A stretch of DNA of 64,000 nucleotides from JACMNW01 sp963708425 (lineage in GTDB: Bacteria > Pseudomonadota > Alphaproteobacteria > Rhodobacterales > Rhodobacteraceae): assembly GCA_963708425.1 (NCBI GenBank), contig OY970206.1, positions 2,542,001 to 2,606,000 of the forward strand, in the 5' to 3' direction. Every line of letters starts with the position of its first letter. Position 1 is the stretch's first letter. The translations under genes were made by a program, and so were the position numbers. A model generated the notes under the pieces. That model ran no database searches and was not told the origin of the DNA. It saw only the letters and a list, made by a program, of their open reading frames with translations. Positions 51,912 through 59,983 of the stretch are shown in pieces.

Positions 51912-52536
51912 TCACCTGACCGTCGTCACGCACCCGCTGGTGCAGCACAAGCTGACGCTGATGCGAGATAAAGACACTTCGACCGCCGGGTTTCGCAGGC
52001 TTCTGCGCGAGATCAGCTTGCTGTTGGCCTATGAGGTGACACGCGAGTTGGACATGACGACGACGCGGATCGAGACGCCGCTGGAGGCGATGGATGCGCC
52101 GACGCTGGATGGCAAAAAGCTGGCGCTAATCTCTATCCTGCGGGCGGGGAATGGGCTGCTGGATGGGATATTGGAGCTGATCCCGGCGGCGCGGGTGGGG
52201 TTTATCGGGCTGTACCGTGATCCTGAAACGCTGCAGCCGGTGCAGTACTACTGCAAGCTGCCGGACCTTCTGGACGAACGGATTTCCATTGTGGTGGACC
52301 CGATGCTGGCGACGGGGAATTCATCAGTGGCGGCGGTGGATCTGCTGAAGAAGGCAGGTGCCAAGAACATCCGGTTTCTGTGCCTGCTGGCAGCTCCGGA
52401 AGGTATTGCGCGGATGAAAGCGGCGCATCCCGATGTGCCGATTGTGACAGCGGCGGTGGATAGCCATTTGAACGATCATGGCTATATCGTGCCGGGGCTT
52501 GGCGATGCAGGTGATCGGATGTTTGGCACCAAGTAG
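51904..52536 (+). CDS. upp: Uracil phosphoribosyltransferase
   Basis: 210 residues. It makes UMP from uracil and PRPP. PRPP-binding loop VDPMLATGNSSVAAVDLL and the C-terminal uracil site DSHLNDHGYIVPGLGDAGDR are intact. Last gene of the nucleoside salvage operon. Confidence 0.96.
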   Translation: MLDHLTVVTHPLVQHKLTLMRDKDTSTAGFRRLLREISLLLAYEVTRELDMTTTRIETPLEAMDAPTLDGKKLALISILRAGNGLLDGILELIPAARVGFIGLYRDPETLQPVQYYCKLPDLLDERISIVVDPMLATGNSSVAAVDLLKKAGAKNIRFLCLLAAPEGIARMKAAHPDVPIVTAAVDSHLNDHGYIVPGLGDAGDRMFGTK

Positions 52537-52603
52537 GGCAATGCTCTTTACTCAGGCTCGAAGCTGCCGCATCTTGTTTTTGGTACTGGGGTGGGAATCA
52601 TAA

Positions 52604-53572
52604 ATGTTGGCTAGGGTCATCGCTTTTGCGTGTTTTGCAGTTGTGTCTTTTTCAGCTATGGCTGTTGCGCAAACGGACGAGCCTGCGGAACAGCTCGCCG
52701 CCGATTATCAGGGCCAAAGTTATGTCGACAGCAACGGCTGCATCTTCCTGAAAGCGGGCTATGGTGGCGATGCAACCTGGGTTCCGCGTGTGGGCCAGGA
52801 CCGCAAGCCGGTTTGTGGCCAGACGCCAACGAAAGCGGTCTCGAACGTGACTGAAGCGACGGGTAGTGATGTGACCCCTGCGCGCAATGCGAAGGTTCGC
52901 AAGCGGGTGGTCGGGGCCGCAAAACCACGCGCGGCGGTGAAAATAGGTTGCCCGATTTCGGTGCCGGTTGCGCGGCGATATGCGACCACGGATGGCGGGT
53001 CGGTGGTGATTTGCACGGCGACCAACGGCAGTTTGACTGGCGCACGGCCGCCAATTTACCCAAGCGGTTCGGGTGTTGGGGCGGCGCTTTCCGTAGCGCG
53101 GTATCCGGGGATTGCTATTCGGCTAGCGCAGCCGCGTGGCGCGGCATTGGCCAGTGGCGGGGTAACGCCGCCGAAGGGTTATGAGCGGGCATGGAAAGAT
53201 GGACGGCTGAATCCGCTGCGCGGCAAAGGCACCGCAGCGGGGCAAGCGGCGCAAGACAAGGTTTGGACGCGTGAAGTGCCAGCCGAGGCAGTTGTTGCCA
53301 AGGCCACGACGAAACCAGCGGTCAAGACGACGGTTGCGGCCAGCAATGGCGGGCTTTACGTGCAGGTTGGCGCGTTTGGCGAGCCGTCAAATGCTGATGG
53401 GGCCAGTGCGAGGTTGTCGGCGTTGGGATTGCCGGTGTCGAAAGGCAAGTTTACCAGCGGTGGCAAGGTGTTGCAGGTGGTTTATGCCGGGCCGTTTGCA
53501 TCTGGCGCAGATGCGCAGGCAGCGTTGCGGGCGGCGCGGGGGAACGGGTTTTCTGACGCCTTCATTCGCTAG
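52604..53572 (+). CDS. SPOR-domain cell envelope protein
   Basis: 322 residues. Signal peptide at about 1-22 (AFACFAVVSFSAMAVAQ). A central low-complexity region rich in Ala, Lys, Thr and Pro leads to a C-terminal SPOR domain (about 247-320, LYVQVGAFGEPSNADGASAR, then VVYAGPFASGADAQAALRAA), which binds denuded peptidoglycan at the septum. The mid part has CPISVPVARRYATTDGG, a repeat seen in other Rhodobacteraceae SPOR proteins. Role in cell wall or division is inferred from SPOR. Confidence 0.88.
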   Translation: MLARVIAFACFAVVSFSAMAVAQTDEPAEQLAADYQGQSYVDSNGCIFLKAGYGGDATWVPRVGQDRKPVCGQTPTKAVSNVTEATGSDVTPARNAKVRKRVVGAAKPRAAVKIGCPISVPVARRYATTDGGSVVICTATNGSLTGARPPIYPSGSGVGAALSVARYPGIAIRLAQPRGAALASGGVTPPKGYERAWKDGRLNPLRGKGTAAGQAAQDKVWTREVPAEAVVAKATTKPAVKTTVAASNGGLYVQVGAFGEPSNADGASARLSALGLPVSKGKFTSGGKVLQVVYAGPFASGADAQAALRAARGNGFSDAFIR

Positions 53573-53581
53573 GCTACCGCA

Positions 53582-54604
53582 TTATTCGTCACATATGGCT
53601 TGCAAGCTGACCCAGGCGTCATCTGGCATTAGGGCGGGTGGGGCCGTGGTAGCGAACGGGTCGCCTTCGATGAGCATCGAGACGTGCGCAGCAGCGGTTC
53701 CGAGCGATTTTGCATAAGGAGTCGATGGAACGCCCGCTGTTGCGAACGAGGCAAGCAAGCTGTCAGGTGCCAAGTTGAGCGGGGCCGTTCGCAGGACAAT
53801 CTCGCCGTAGCCATTCAATGCATCATCGGGCAGATCGCCGGTGGTTAGAAGGCGCACAGTGGCAATGAGCCCGGCATGCTCCAGAACGGGGATCATCGGA
53901 TCGCGCGCTTTGCTGCGGGCTTGTTCGGCAAGCGCGGCACCGGCAGCTGCTTGTGGGCCATTTTGCGAGGCGAACAGGCTGCGTGACAGCACGATCACAT
54001 CGCCGGGCAGGTGCAGCGCGGGCAACGGGCCTTCGCGCACGGCCAGCAGGATAGGTGTGTTGGCGGGGCCAAACAGGCGTTCGGCCATTTCGGCCATCGC
54101 CTTTTGCCCCAAGGGGTGGGCGCAGGGAGTGCCGGTCAGGCGGATGACATCACGCAGGGCCAGTTCGCCAATTTCGGCGCGTTTTGCTGCCGGCACGACG
54201 GCGGCAGTATGGGTGATCAGGGCACCGGGTAGCCAGAAGACCACCAACCCCAGCACCGCAAGCGTGGCGGTGGCCAGAATGGTGCCGCGCAGCCGACCGG
54301 GGCGGGGACGTCGGGTGGCAAGGGCCGATTGCACGGTTTCCAGCGCTGCGATCATATCGGCATCATCAAGTTCAAGCGTTTCGGCGGCATCGTGACCGGG
54401 GGAATAGATTGCAGGCACCTCACCGGGATTGCGCCGTTCGACTGCCGGAAGCGACCAGTGTGACAACGCCAGATCGGTTTTTGGGTCTGACAGGATCAGC
54501 GATGCCTCGCCGAAGCTGACCACAACATTGCGACGTTGATCCTGCGGCGCATCACGCCACAGACCGGGGCTTTCCAGCTTGAGATACTTTTTTAACGCGG
54601 TCAT
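53582..54604 (-). CDS. Membrane protein with degenerate M48 peptidase-like domain
   Basis: 340 residues. One membrane helix at about 108-128 (ILATATLAVLGLVVFWLPGA). The C-terminal domain follows the layout of M48 metallopeptidases: LPGDVIVLSRSLFASQNGPQ resembles the strand before the active-site helix, but where HExxH is expected the sequence is ALAEQARSKARD, so zinc binding is lost. An inactive peptidase homologue is likely, possibly a scaffolding or inhibitor protein. The N-terminal 60 residues resemble no family I know. Convergent with the SPOR gene, 9 bp apart. Confidence 0.65.
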   Translation of the reverse strand: MTALKKYLKLESPGLWRDAPQDQRRNVVVSFGEASLILSDPKTDLALSHWSLPAVERRNPGEVPAIYSPGHDAAETLELDDADMIAALETVQSALATRRPRPGRLRGTILATATLAVLGLVVFWLPGALITHTAAVVPAAKRAEIGELALRDVIRLTGTPCAHPLGQKAMAEMAERLFGPANTPILLAVREGPLPALHLPGDVIVLSRSLFASQNGPQAAAGAALAEQARSKARDPMIPVLEHAGLIATVRLLTTGDLPDDALNGYGEIVLRTAPLNLAPDSLLASFATAGVPSTPYAKSLGTAAAHVSMLIEGDPFATTAPPALMPDDAWVSLQAICDE

Positions 54605-54793
54605 TAATCAATCTGGCCTAACTTTGACGCGACGTTAGCCGAGCCGAGCCGCCGCCACAATCACTTGGGCGCCGTGATTGGAAGAAGGCTTTGATTGGGT
54701 CGGCAATCCAAGCACGCCATGTGTCGCAATCTGGCGCGAAAGGTCGGCTTGTTCGGGGTTCTTTGGGCCTTAGCCGTGGAGAAGGATTGTGTA

Positions 54794-55714
54794 ATGCCCA
54801 GCCAAGACCGCACTTTGGCCGCCGCAGGGGCAATACTGATCTATGCGCTGCTGGTGACTTATACCGATAACTACATTCGGGTTATCGCGACCGAGGCTGG
54901 GCTTTGGCAGTTTCATGCGACGCGGTCGGTGATTGCAATTGCGATGATTGCGGTTTTGGTCAAGCCGCTGGGGCTGCATCTGCGCCCGATATCGGTGCGG
55001 GCGGTTGCGGCGCGCAGTGCCATTCACGGGTTTGCCATGCTGATCTACTTTGGCAGTCTGGCGTTTTTGCCAGTGGCGCAAGTGGCTGCCGGGCTGTTCA
55101 CCGCGCCGATTTTCGTGCTGCTGATTTCTCGGTTTGCTTATGGGCACCATATTGGGCCAGTGCGGATTGCGGCGGTGGCGATTGGCTTTGTCGGTGTTGT
55201 TCTGGTGCTTGGGCCGTCGGTGATCGAAGAGGCTTCGCCTGCGGCGTTGCTGCCGGTTCTGGCGGGTGTGCTTTATGCGGTGGGCAATATTGCCACGCGC
55301 GAATGGTGTGCAAACGAAAGCGCTGAAACCTTGCTGACGGGGTTTTTCACGGCTTTAGGATTGCTGGGAGTGACCGGGCTGTTGGTGCTTCAGTCTATGC
55401 CGTTGACTGTGCCGGACGGGGCGGATGGGTTTATTCAGCGCGGTTGGGTTTCGCCATCTTCGACATTTCTGTTTTGGGTCGCGGTGCAGGCCTTGGTGTC
55501 GGTGATTGGGGTGGGGCTGATGATCAAGGCCTATCAGATGGCCGAGGCAAGCCGGGTTTCGGTGTTTGAATATGTGCTGCTGCCTGCGGCCGCACTTTGG
55601 GGCTGGTTGATCTGGTCAGAGATGCCAAGCGGGCAGGCGGCTATTGGCATGGGCCTGATCGCTGCGGCGGGGATCATGATCGCGCTGCGGGCGCGTCAAT
55701 CGGTGGTGGCGTGA
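54794..55714 (+). CDS. EamA/DMT-superfamily membrane transporter
   Basis: 306 residues from the ATG at 54794, behind AAGGA. Ten predicted membrane helices in two EamA repeats (for example LPVAQVAAGLFTAPIFVLLI and VSVFEYVLLPAAALWGWLIW). Family members export metabolites or drugs; substrate not known. The 3' end overlaps the convergent tdk gene by 19 bp. Confidence 0.9.
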   Translation: MPSQDRTLAAAGAILIYALLVTYTDNYIRVIATEAGLWQFHATRSVIAIAMIAVLVKPLGLHLRPISVRAVAARSAIHGFAMLIYFGSLAFLPVAQVAAGLFTAPIFVLLISRFAYGHHIGPVRIAAVAIGFVGVVLVLGPSVIEEASPAALLPVLAGVLYAVGNIATREWCANESAETLLTGFFTALGLLGVTGLLVLQSMPLTVPDGADGFIQRGWVSPSSTFLFWVAVQALVSVIGVGLMIKAYQMAEASRVSVFEYVLLPAAALWGWLIWSEMPSGQAAIGMGLIAAAGIMIALRARQSVVA

Positions 55715-56289
55715 TCTGAGACAGCCTCGCGCCAGTGGCGGCGGCAGAGCGATACATAGGTTTCATTGCCACCGATCTGCACCTGTTCGCCGTCACGAAG
55801 GGCGCGGCCATCTGACCCTTTGCGTACCACCATGGTGGCTTTCTTGCCGCAAAAACAAATGGTTCTGACTTCGCGCATTTCATCGGCCCATGCCAGCAAG
55901 GCGGCTGATCCGGGAAAAAGTTCACCCCGGAAATCAACGCGCAGGCCGTAACACATGATGGGAACGCCCAAGTCATCGACCGCGCGGGCCAGTTGCCAAA
56001 CCTGTGTCTTGGACAGAAACTGCGCTTCATCAATGAACACGCAAGCGACCGGTCCATGGACAAAGCGGGTCGACAGTTTGGCAAACAGATCTTCGCTTGG
56101 GCCGAAGGTATCAGCGGGCTCACCAATGCCGATGCGGCTGGCGATACGGCCATCGCCTGCCCGAGTGTCAAACTGCGCGGTGATCAGATAGGTCGCCATG
56201 CCACTTTCGCGGTAGTTGTGCGATGCCTGTAAAAGCGAGGTCGATTTGCCCGCATTCATCGTGGAATAGTGGAAATAGAGCTTGGCCAT
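55696..56289 (-). CDS. tdk: Thymidine kinase
   Basis: 197 residues from the ATG at 56289. Class II (TK1-like) enzyme that phosphorylates thymidine to dTMP. P-loop YSTMNAGKSTSLLQ (9-22), Walker B FIDEAQFL, lasso zinc cysteines CFCGKK and the later C in SLCRRHW. It complements the deoA-upp salvage operon. Confidence 0.96.
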   Translation of the reverse strand: MAKLYFHYSTMNAGKSTSLLQASHNYRESGMATYLITAQFDTRAGDGRIASRIGIGEPADTFGPSEDLFAKLSTRFVHGPVACVFIDEAQFLSKTQVWQLARAVDDLGVPIMCYGLRVDFRGELFPGSAALLAWADEMREVRTICFCGKKATMVVRKGSDGRALRDGEQVQIGGNETYVSLCRRHWREAVSDHATTD

Positions 56290-56696
56290 GGTGGGCAGAT
56301 AACAGGGCAATAACAGTGCTGGCAAGCCAAGTTTGGGTGGAAATCCGCGTTCCGGTGGTGGCGCTCGGCGCACTTATACGCGCTATCAGGAAATCGCGAC
56401 TAAACTGTCAAAATTGGAAGACTCGCAGAGGCCAGAACCCCCGGCCTCTGCGTCAATCTCTACACACTCGCACCAATCTGACAGCCCGCCGCACGGCAAG
56501 TAAAACAACTGAAGCCATCCCTGCTGGGACCAGTGCGCGGCGGACTTCCACCCATGTCGATGCTGGGGACACCGACAACTCGTTACTGTTCTGAACAACC
56601 AGAACTGGATTATGAATGACAAATTCTATCTCATTGATTAATGGGAAAAGAGAATGACTTTTCCCCTAACCCCTAGGGCGAACCAAGGACTGTAGC
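56290..56696. other. Intergenic region with strong hairpin, possible small RNA
   Basis: No supported gene; small open frames on both strands lack ribosome sites and family likeness. A perfect 10-bp hairpin CGCAGAGGCC (56424-56433) with GGCCTCTGCG (56443-56452) exposes the C-rich loop AGAACCCCC. Such pyrimidine-rich loops are seen in alphaproteobacterial small RNAs that bind ribosome sites. The remainder of the region is AT-richer toward 56600, near the next gene. Confidence 0.45.
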
Positions 56697-57149
56697 ATGA
56701 GCGTTGAAGGCTATCTGAAAAAGCACACCGAGGCCTTGGTCAAGGATGTGGGCATCGAGACGGCGTGTACGCTGACTGGAAAATCCAAGGCGACCCTTGG
56801 CCGCTATTATTCGGATGCGAACGAGCATGATGACCGCTTCATGCCGATTGATGTAGTGGCGGCTTTGGAAGCTGCCGCGCGGTTTCCGCATGTGACCTCT
56901 GCCCTTGCAGATCTGCGCGGTATTACGATGTCTTACGATATGGAGCGGCGCAATGCGGTATCAAGCGACGTCAACGAGGATGTTGTGGTACTGTCGCAGC
57001 GCTTTGCGCAGCTGATGGCAGAATATGCGTCGGCGATCGGGGACGGCGTCATTTCGGTGAATGAAGCCAAGCGGCTTTTGCGAGAAACTCTTGCGATTCA
57101 ACAGGTTCTGCTTGAAATGAAGCTGAACCTGGAGGAAGAGACGCATTAG
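56697..57149 (+). CDS. Conserved helical protein with possible HTH, unknown
   Basis: 150 residues, with AAGGA 7 bp before the ATG. The N-terminal 45 residues may form a helix-turn-helix (TACTLTGKSKATLGRYYSD), and the C-terminal half is a coiled helix (AKRLLRETLAIQQVLLEMKL). No signal peptide or membrane segment. It resembles phage CII-like or small regulators in outline only; function not assigned. A bidirectional terminator follows. Confidence 0.65.
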   Translation: MSVEGYLKKHTEALVKDVGIETACTLTGKSKATLGRYYSDANEHDDRFMPIDVVAALEAAARFPHVTSALADLRGITMSYDMERRNAVSSDVNEDVVVLSQRFAQLMAEYASAIGDGVISVNEAKRLLRETLAIQQVLLEMKLNLEEETH

Positions 57150-57177
57150 TTTTTTGCTTTGCAGCGCAGGAATTGAC

Positions 57178-57201
57178 GGCCCGCACTGCAAAGTGCGGGC
57201 C
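57178..57201. terminator. Bidirectional terminator between unknown gene and helicase
   Basis: GGCCCGCACT (57178-57187), GCAA loop, AGTGCGGGCC (57192-57201): perfect 10-bp stem with a GNRA loop, followed by GATTTATTTA on the plus strand. Confidence 0.8.
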
Positions 57202-57208
57202 GATTTAT

Positions 57209-58591
57209 TTAGAGAGCGGCAGATTTCGGGCGGCTTTGCCCCGAATGGCGAACCGATTTGCGTGGGGCGTTCTGGCCACCATCGGGACGGTTTGACGGCT
57301 TGGCAGCAGTTTTGGCGGCAGGCTTGGCGGCAAAGCGGTTTTGTCCCGGTTGACCGACTGGTTTTGGCCCGGACTTCTGACCCTGCCGTTGGCCGCCTTT
57401 GGGTTGCTGACGCCCACCACGGTTCTGGTTCGACTTGGCAGCCGCCGAGATAGCCTCGCCTGCCCATGGGGCGCCACCAATCACCGGCAGCGGAGTTTTC
57501 AGCATTTTCTCGATCGCCTTGAATTCATCCATTTCCGCCGGGGCGCAAAACGCGATGGCTTTGCCTTCCGCACCGGCGCGCGCTGTGCGGCCAATGCGGT
57601 GCACGTAGTTTTCTGGCACATTCGGCATGTCATAGTTGTAAACGTGCCGGACGCCCGGAATGTCGATGCCACGTGCGGCAACGTCGGTGGCAACCAGCAC
57701 GTCCAGCTTGGCCTCGCGGAATTCGGTCAGGGTGCGATCACGCTGGTTTTGGCTTTTGTTGCCGTGGATCGACCCGGCACCAAAGCCCCAGGAAACCAGC
57801 AATTTCATAAGCTTTTCAGAGCCATGCTTGGTGCGGCCAAAGACCAGCGCCTGTTCGCCGGGGTGGGTTTTCAAATAGCTTTCCAGCAGCTTGGCCTTGT
57901 CGCCCTGCGGAATGAAATGCACGGCTTGGGTGATCTTCTCAACTGGCTTGTTTGGCGGGGCGACTTGCACTTTGATCGGGTTGCGCAGATAGGTATCGGC
58001 GAGATCTTCGATCAGTTTCGGCATCGTGGCCGAGAACAGAAGTGTTTGACGTTTAAGGGGAATATGCTTTGCGATTTTCTTCAGAGCATGGATGAAACCC
58101 ATGTCCAGCATCTGATCCGCTTCGTCCAGAACCAAGTAGGCACATTGTTCTAGGTTAACGGCGTTCCGCTCCAGCAGATCGATCAGACGACCGGGGGTTG
58201 CGACCAGCACATCGGTGCCTTTTGCGAGGCGTTCGGTCTGGCGGAAAATCGAAGCGCCACCGGTTACGGTATGCACTTTACAAGGGGTGCCTTTGGTGAA
58301 AACCTCAAGGTTTACAGCGATTTGCGCGACAAGTTCGCGGGTTGGGGCAAGGATCAGGGCGCGCACGTTGCGCGGGCCGGGTGGGTGGCCGATATCCAGC
58401 AGGCGGTGTAGCAGCGGCAGGCCGAACGCCGCGGTTTTGCCAGTGCCGGTTTGCGCCAGACCCATAAGATCGCGGCCCGCCATGATGTGCGGGATCGCCT
58501 GCACCTGAATCGGTGTCGGCGTGGTGATGGTGGTTTTAGCCAATGTTGCCAGTATCTTGGGAGAAAGCCCCAGGTCTGCAAAGGTCGTCAT
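57209..58591 (-). CDS. DEAD-box ATP-dependent RNA helicase (RhlE-like)
   Basis: 460 residues from the ATG at 58591. All DEAD motifs are in order: Q motif with PTPIQVQAIP, Walker A AQTGTGKTAA, PTRELVAQ, TPGR, DEAD in VLDEADQMLD, SAT, and HRIGRTARAG. A basic, Gln/Lys/Pro-rich C-terminal tail (about 375-460) binds RNA. RhlE-type helicases help ribosome assembly and mRNA turnover, often in the cold. The mRNA leader has a hairpin right before the ribosome site (58604-58620). Confidence 0.95.
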   Translation of the reverse strand: MTTFADLGLSPKILATLAKTTITTPTPIQVQAIPHIMAGRDLMGLAQTGTGKTAAFGLPLLHRLLDIGHPPGPRNVRALILAPTRELVAQIAVNLEVFTKGTPCKVHTVTGGASIFRQTERLAKGTDVLVATPGRLIDLLERNAVNLEQCAYLVLDEADQMLDMGFIHALKKIAKHIPLKRQTLLFSATMPKLIEDLADTYLRNPIKVQVAPPNKPVEKITQAVHFIPQGDKAKLLESYLKTHPGEQALVFGRTKHGSEKLMKLLVSWGFGAGSIHGNKSQNQRDRTLTEFREAKLDVLVATDVAARGIDIPGVRHVYNYDMPNVPENYVHRIGRTARAGAEGKAIAFCAPAEMDEFKAIEKMLKTPLPVIGGAPWAGEAISAAAKSNQNRGGRQQPKGGQRQGQKSGPKPVGQPGQNRFAAKPAAKTAAKPSNRPDGGQNAPRKSVRHSGQSRPKSAAL

Positions 58592-58898
58592 AAATGTCTT
58601 TCCGGCGGCCACATGCCGCCTGTCCGAGGCCGCGATTGCGAGCCCGGCAGTGGGAAGCGACCGTCCCTCGCGCAGGGCCTTTGCCCTTGCGCCGTGATGG
58701 CCGCGGAACCCCTGCGTGCGGTGGGAACCAATGTCCGGGCCTTTCACATGCTCACGCGGCACGGGCACTCGGATAGGGGGCAGATGGGGTATTTGGCGCC
58801 GTATGTCAAGCGTGCTGATGCCGTGCTTTATCCGTGCATACGGTGGGGGCACGGGATTTTAGGGAGTTTTCGGCAGATTGTGGCAAAGGAGATCGCCG
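58592..58898. other. Intergenic region upstream of helicase and BrnA-like gene
   Basis: No gene supported. In the helicase leader, GGCGGC (58604-58609) and GCCGCC (58615-58620) form a hairpin placed immediately before the GGAAAGA ribosome site on the minus strand, which could control translation. Nothing else firm is seen. Confidence 0.45.
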
Positions 58899-59366
58899 AT
58901 GGATTTGAAGAAAATGAACCGCAAACAGCGCGAGAATTATTACTATTTGTTCGATGTGATGCAGCGGCTGGAATGGGACTTTCACCACCATATCGAGGCG
59001 ACGGATCACATCCCGCGCGAATGGCATGACATCGCCAAACAGCACACCGCCAAAAGCAAGGTGCATCTGACCATGCGGGTGGATGAGGATGTGCTTCGGT
59101 TTTTCAAGTCGATGGGTGCGGGCCATCTGGTGCGGATGAACGACGTGCTGCGCACATTCATGCATGCGCGGCTGGCGGGGGTTCTGAAGGGGGCCGACAC
59201 GATGGATTATTACCGCCGGTCCCTGGAAGTGGTGCCAGAGGAGCGGCCGATGTGGGGGGATGTTCAGCGGAGTTTTGGGAAACTGCCGGAAGCGACGGCA
59301 GAGGAACGGGAGGCGGAGCGGATTGACCGGGCACGGGAGGCGGCGAAGCTGGCGGGGTTGGCGTGA
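58899..59366 (+). CDS. BrnA/DUF4415-like protein, orphan
   Basis: 155 residues behind AAAGGAG. The central region HLTMRVDEDVLRFFKSMGAG, then VRMNDVLRTFMHARLAGVL, has the ribbon-helix-helix look of BrnA antitoxins (DUF4415). No BrnT-like toxin gene is next to it and the protein is longer than usual BrnA, with a charged tail (TAEEREAERIDRAREAAKLA). It may be a DNA-binding regulator of its own; toxin-antitoxin function is not supported. Confidence 0.75.
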   Translation: MDLKKMNRKQRENYYYLFDVMQRLEWDFHHHIEATDHIPREWHDIAKQHTAKSKVHLTMRVDEDVLRFFKSMGAGHLVRMNDVLRTFMHARLAGVLKGADTMDYYRRSLEVVPEERPMWGDVQRSFGKLPEATAEEREAERIDRAREAAKLAGLA

Positions 59367-59510
59367 GGGGGAAATAGTGATTGGTCGTGATGTGTAACCC
59401 ACATTCTGGCGGACATAGAAAATTTTTAACAATTATATGAACTTATGCCTATTTTTGGCCAGTATTCATAAATACGAAGCTGGAGCATGTTCTCATTGGA
59501 AAGAATACTT

Positions 59511-59918
59511 ATGTATATCAAACTAGCTGCGTTGGCCTTAGCGCTTGGCCTTTCTGGTTGCGCCGAGACAAGTGTGCAGCCACTGACTCAAACGTCCTTC
59601 AAGATATCAACTGCCACTTCCGACTGCGGTCGTCAGGGTGCCCGCGACATAGCATTCAGGGCCGCCGCAATAGAAGTTATCAAGCGGGGCGGTGATCGGT
59701 TCATCATTGTCGGCGATCAATCAAGTTCGGAGATTGCCGGGGGTCAGTTCACTCAGTTTGGCGGATTTCAAACTTACAGTAACAACCTGCAAGATATGGT
59801 TGTGCAGATGATAGCAAAAAGTAACGCGAACTATAACAATGCTTTGTCTGCACGCCAAACCTTGGGCGCGGATTGGAGCGAAATTGTTGCGAAAGGCGCG
59901 CCGCAAACTTGTGTCTGA
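59511..59918 (+). CDS. Small lipoprotein, function unknown
   Basis: 135 residues from the ATG at 59511, behind GGAAAG; an upstream TTG-type start is unlikely. Lipobox LGLSGC puts the lipid-bearing Cys at residue 15. Mature part has ATSDCGRQGARDIAFRAAAI and RGGDRFIIVGDQSS, reminiscent of the CC0125/CC1285-like lipoprotein pattern of alphaproteobacteria, but no assignment is firm. Terminator at 59938. Confidence 0.75.
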   Translation: MYIKLAALALALGLSGCAETSVQPLTQTSFKISTATSDCGRQGARDIAFRAAAIEVIKRGGDRFIIVGDQSSSEIAGGQFTQFGGFQTYSNNLQDMVVQMIAKSNANYNNALSARQTLGADWSEIVAKGAPQTCV

Positions 59919-59937
59919 GCAAATTTAGCCTTCACGA

Positions 59938-59959
59938 AACGCTCCACTGGAGCGTTTTT
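59938..59959 (+). terminator. Rho-independent terminator of lipoprotein gene
   Basis: AACGCTCC-act-GGAGCGTT (59938-59956) followed by TTTTT. Confidence 0.88.
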
Positions 59960-59978
59960 GCCCCGGCAATGCCGGGGC
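59960..59978 (-). terminator. Terminator of carB on minus strand
   Basis: GCCCCGGC-aat-GCCGGGGC, perfect 8-bp stem; on the minus strand it is followed by an A-run, so transcription from carB may end here by the stem alone or share the neighbouring hairpin. Confidence 0.5.
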
Positions 59979-59983
59979 CGCAA

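Noticed and set aside
56223..56622. Small frames on both strands in the tdk upstream gap
   Set aside because: Low-complexity translations, no ribosome site, no family likeness.
58899..59366. BrnT-BrnA toxin-antitoxin module
   Set aside because: No toxin gene adjacent; the gene before and after are unrelated.
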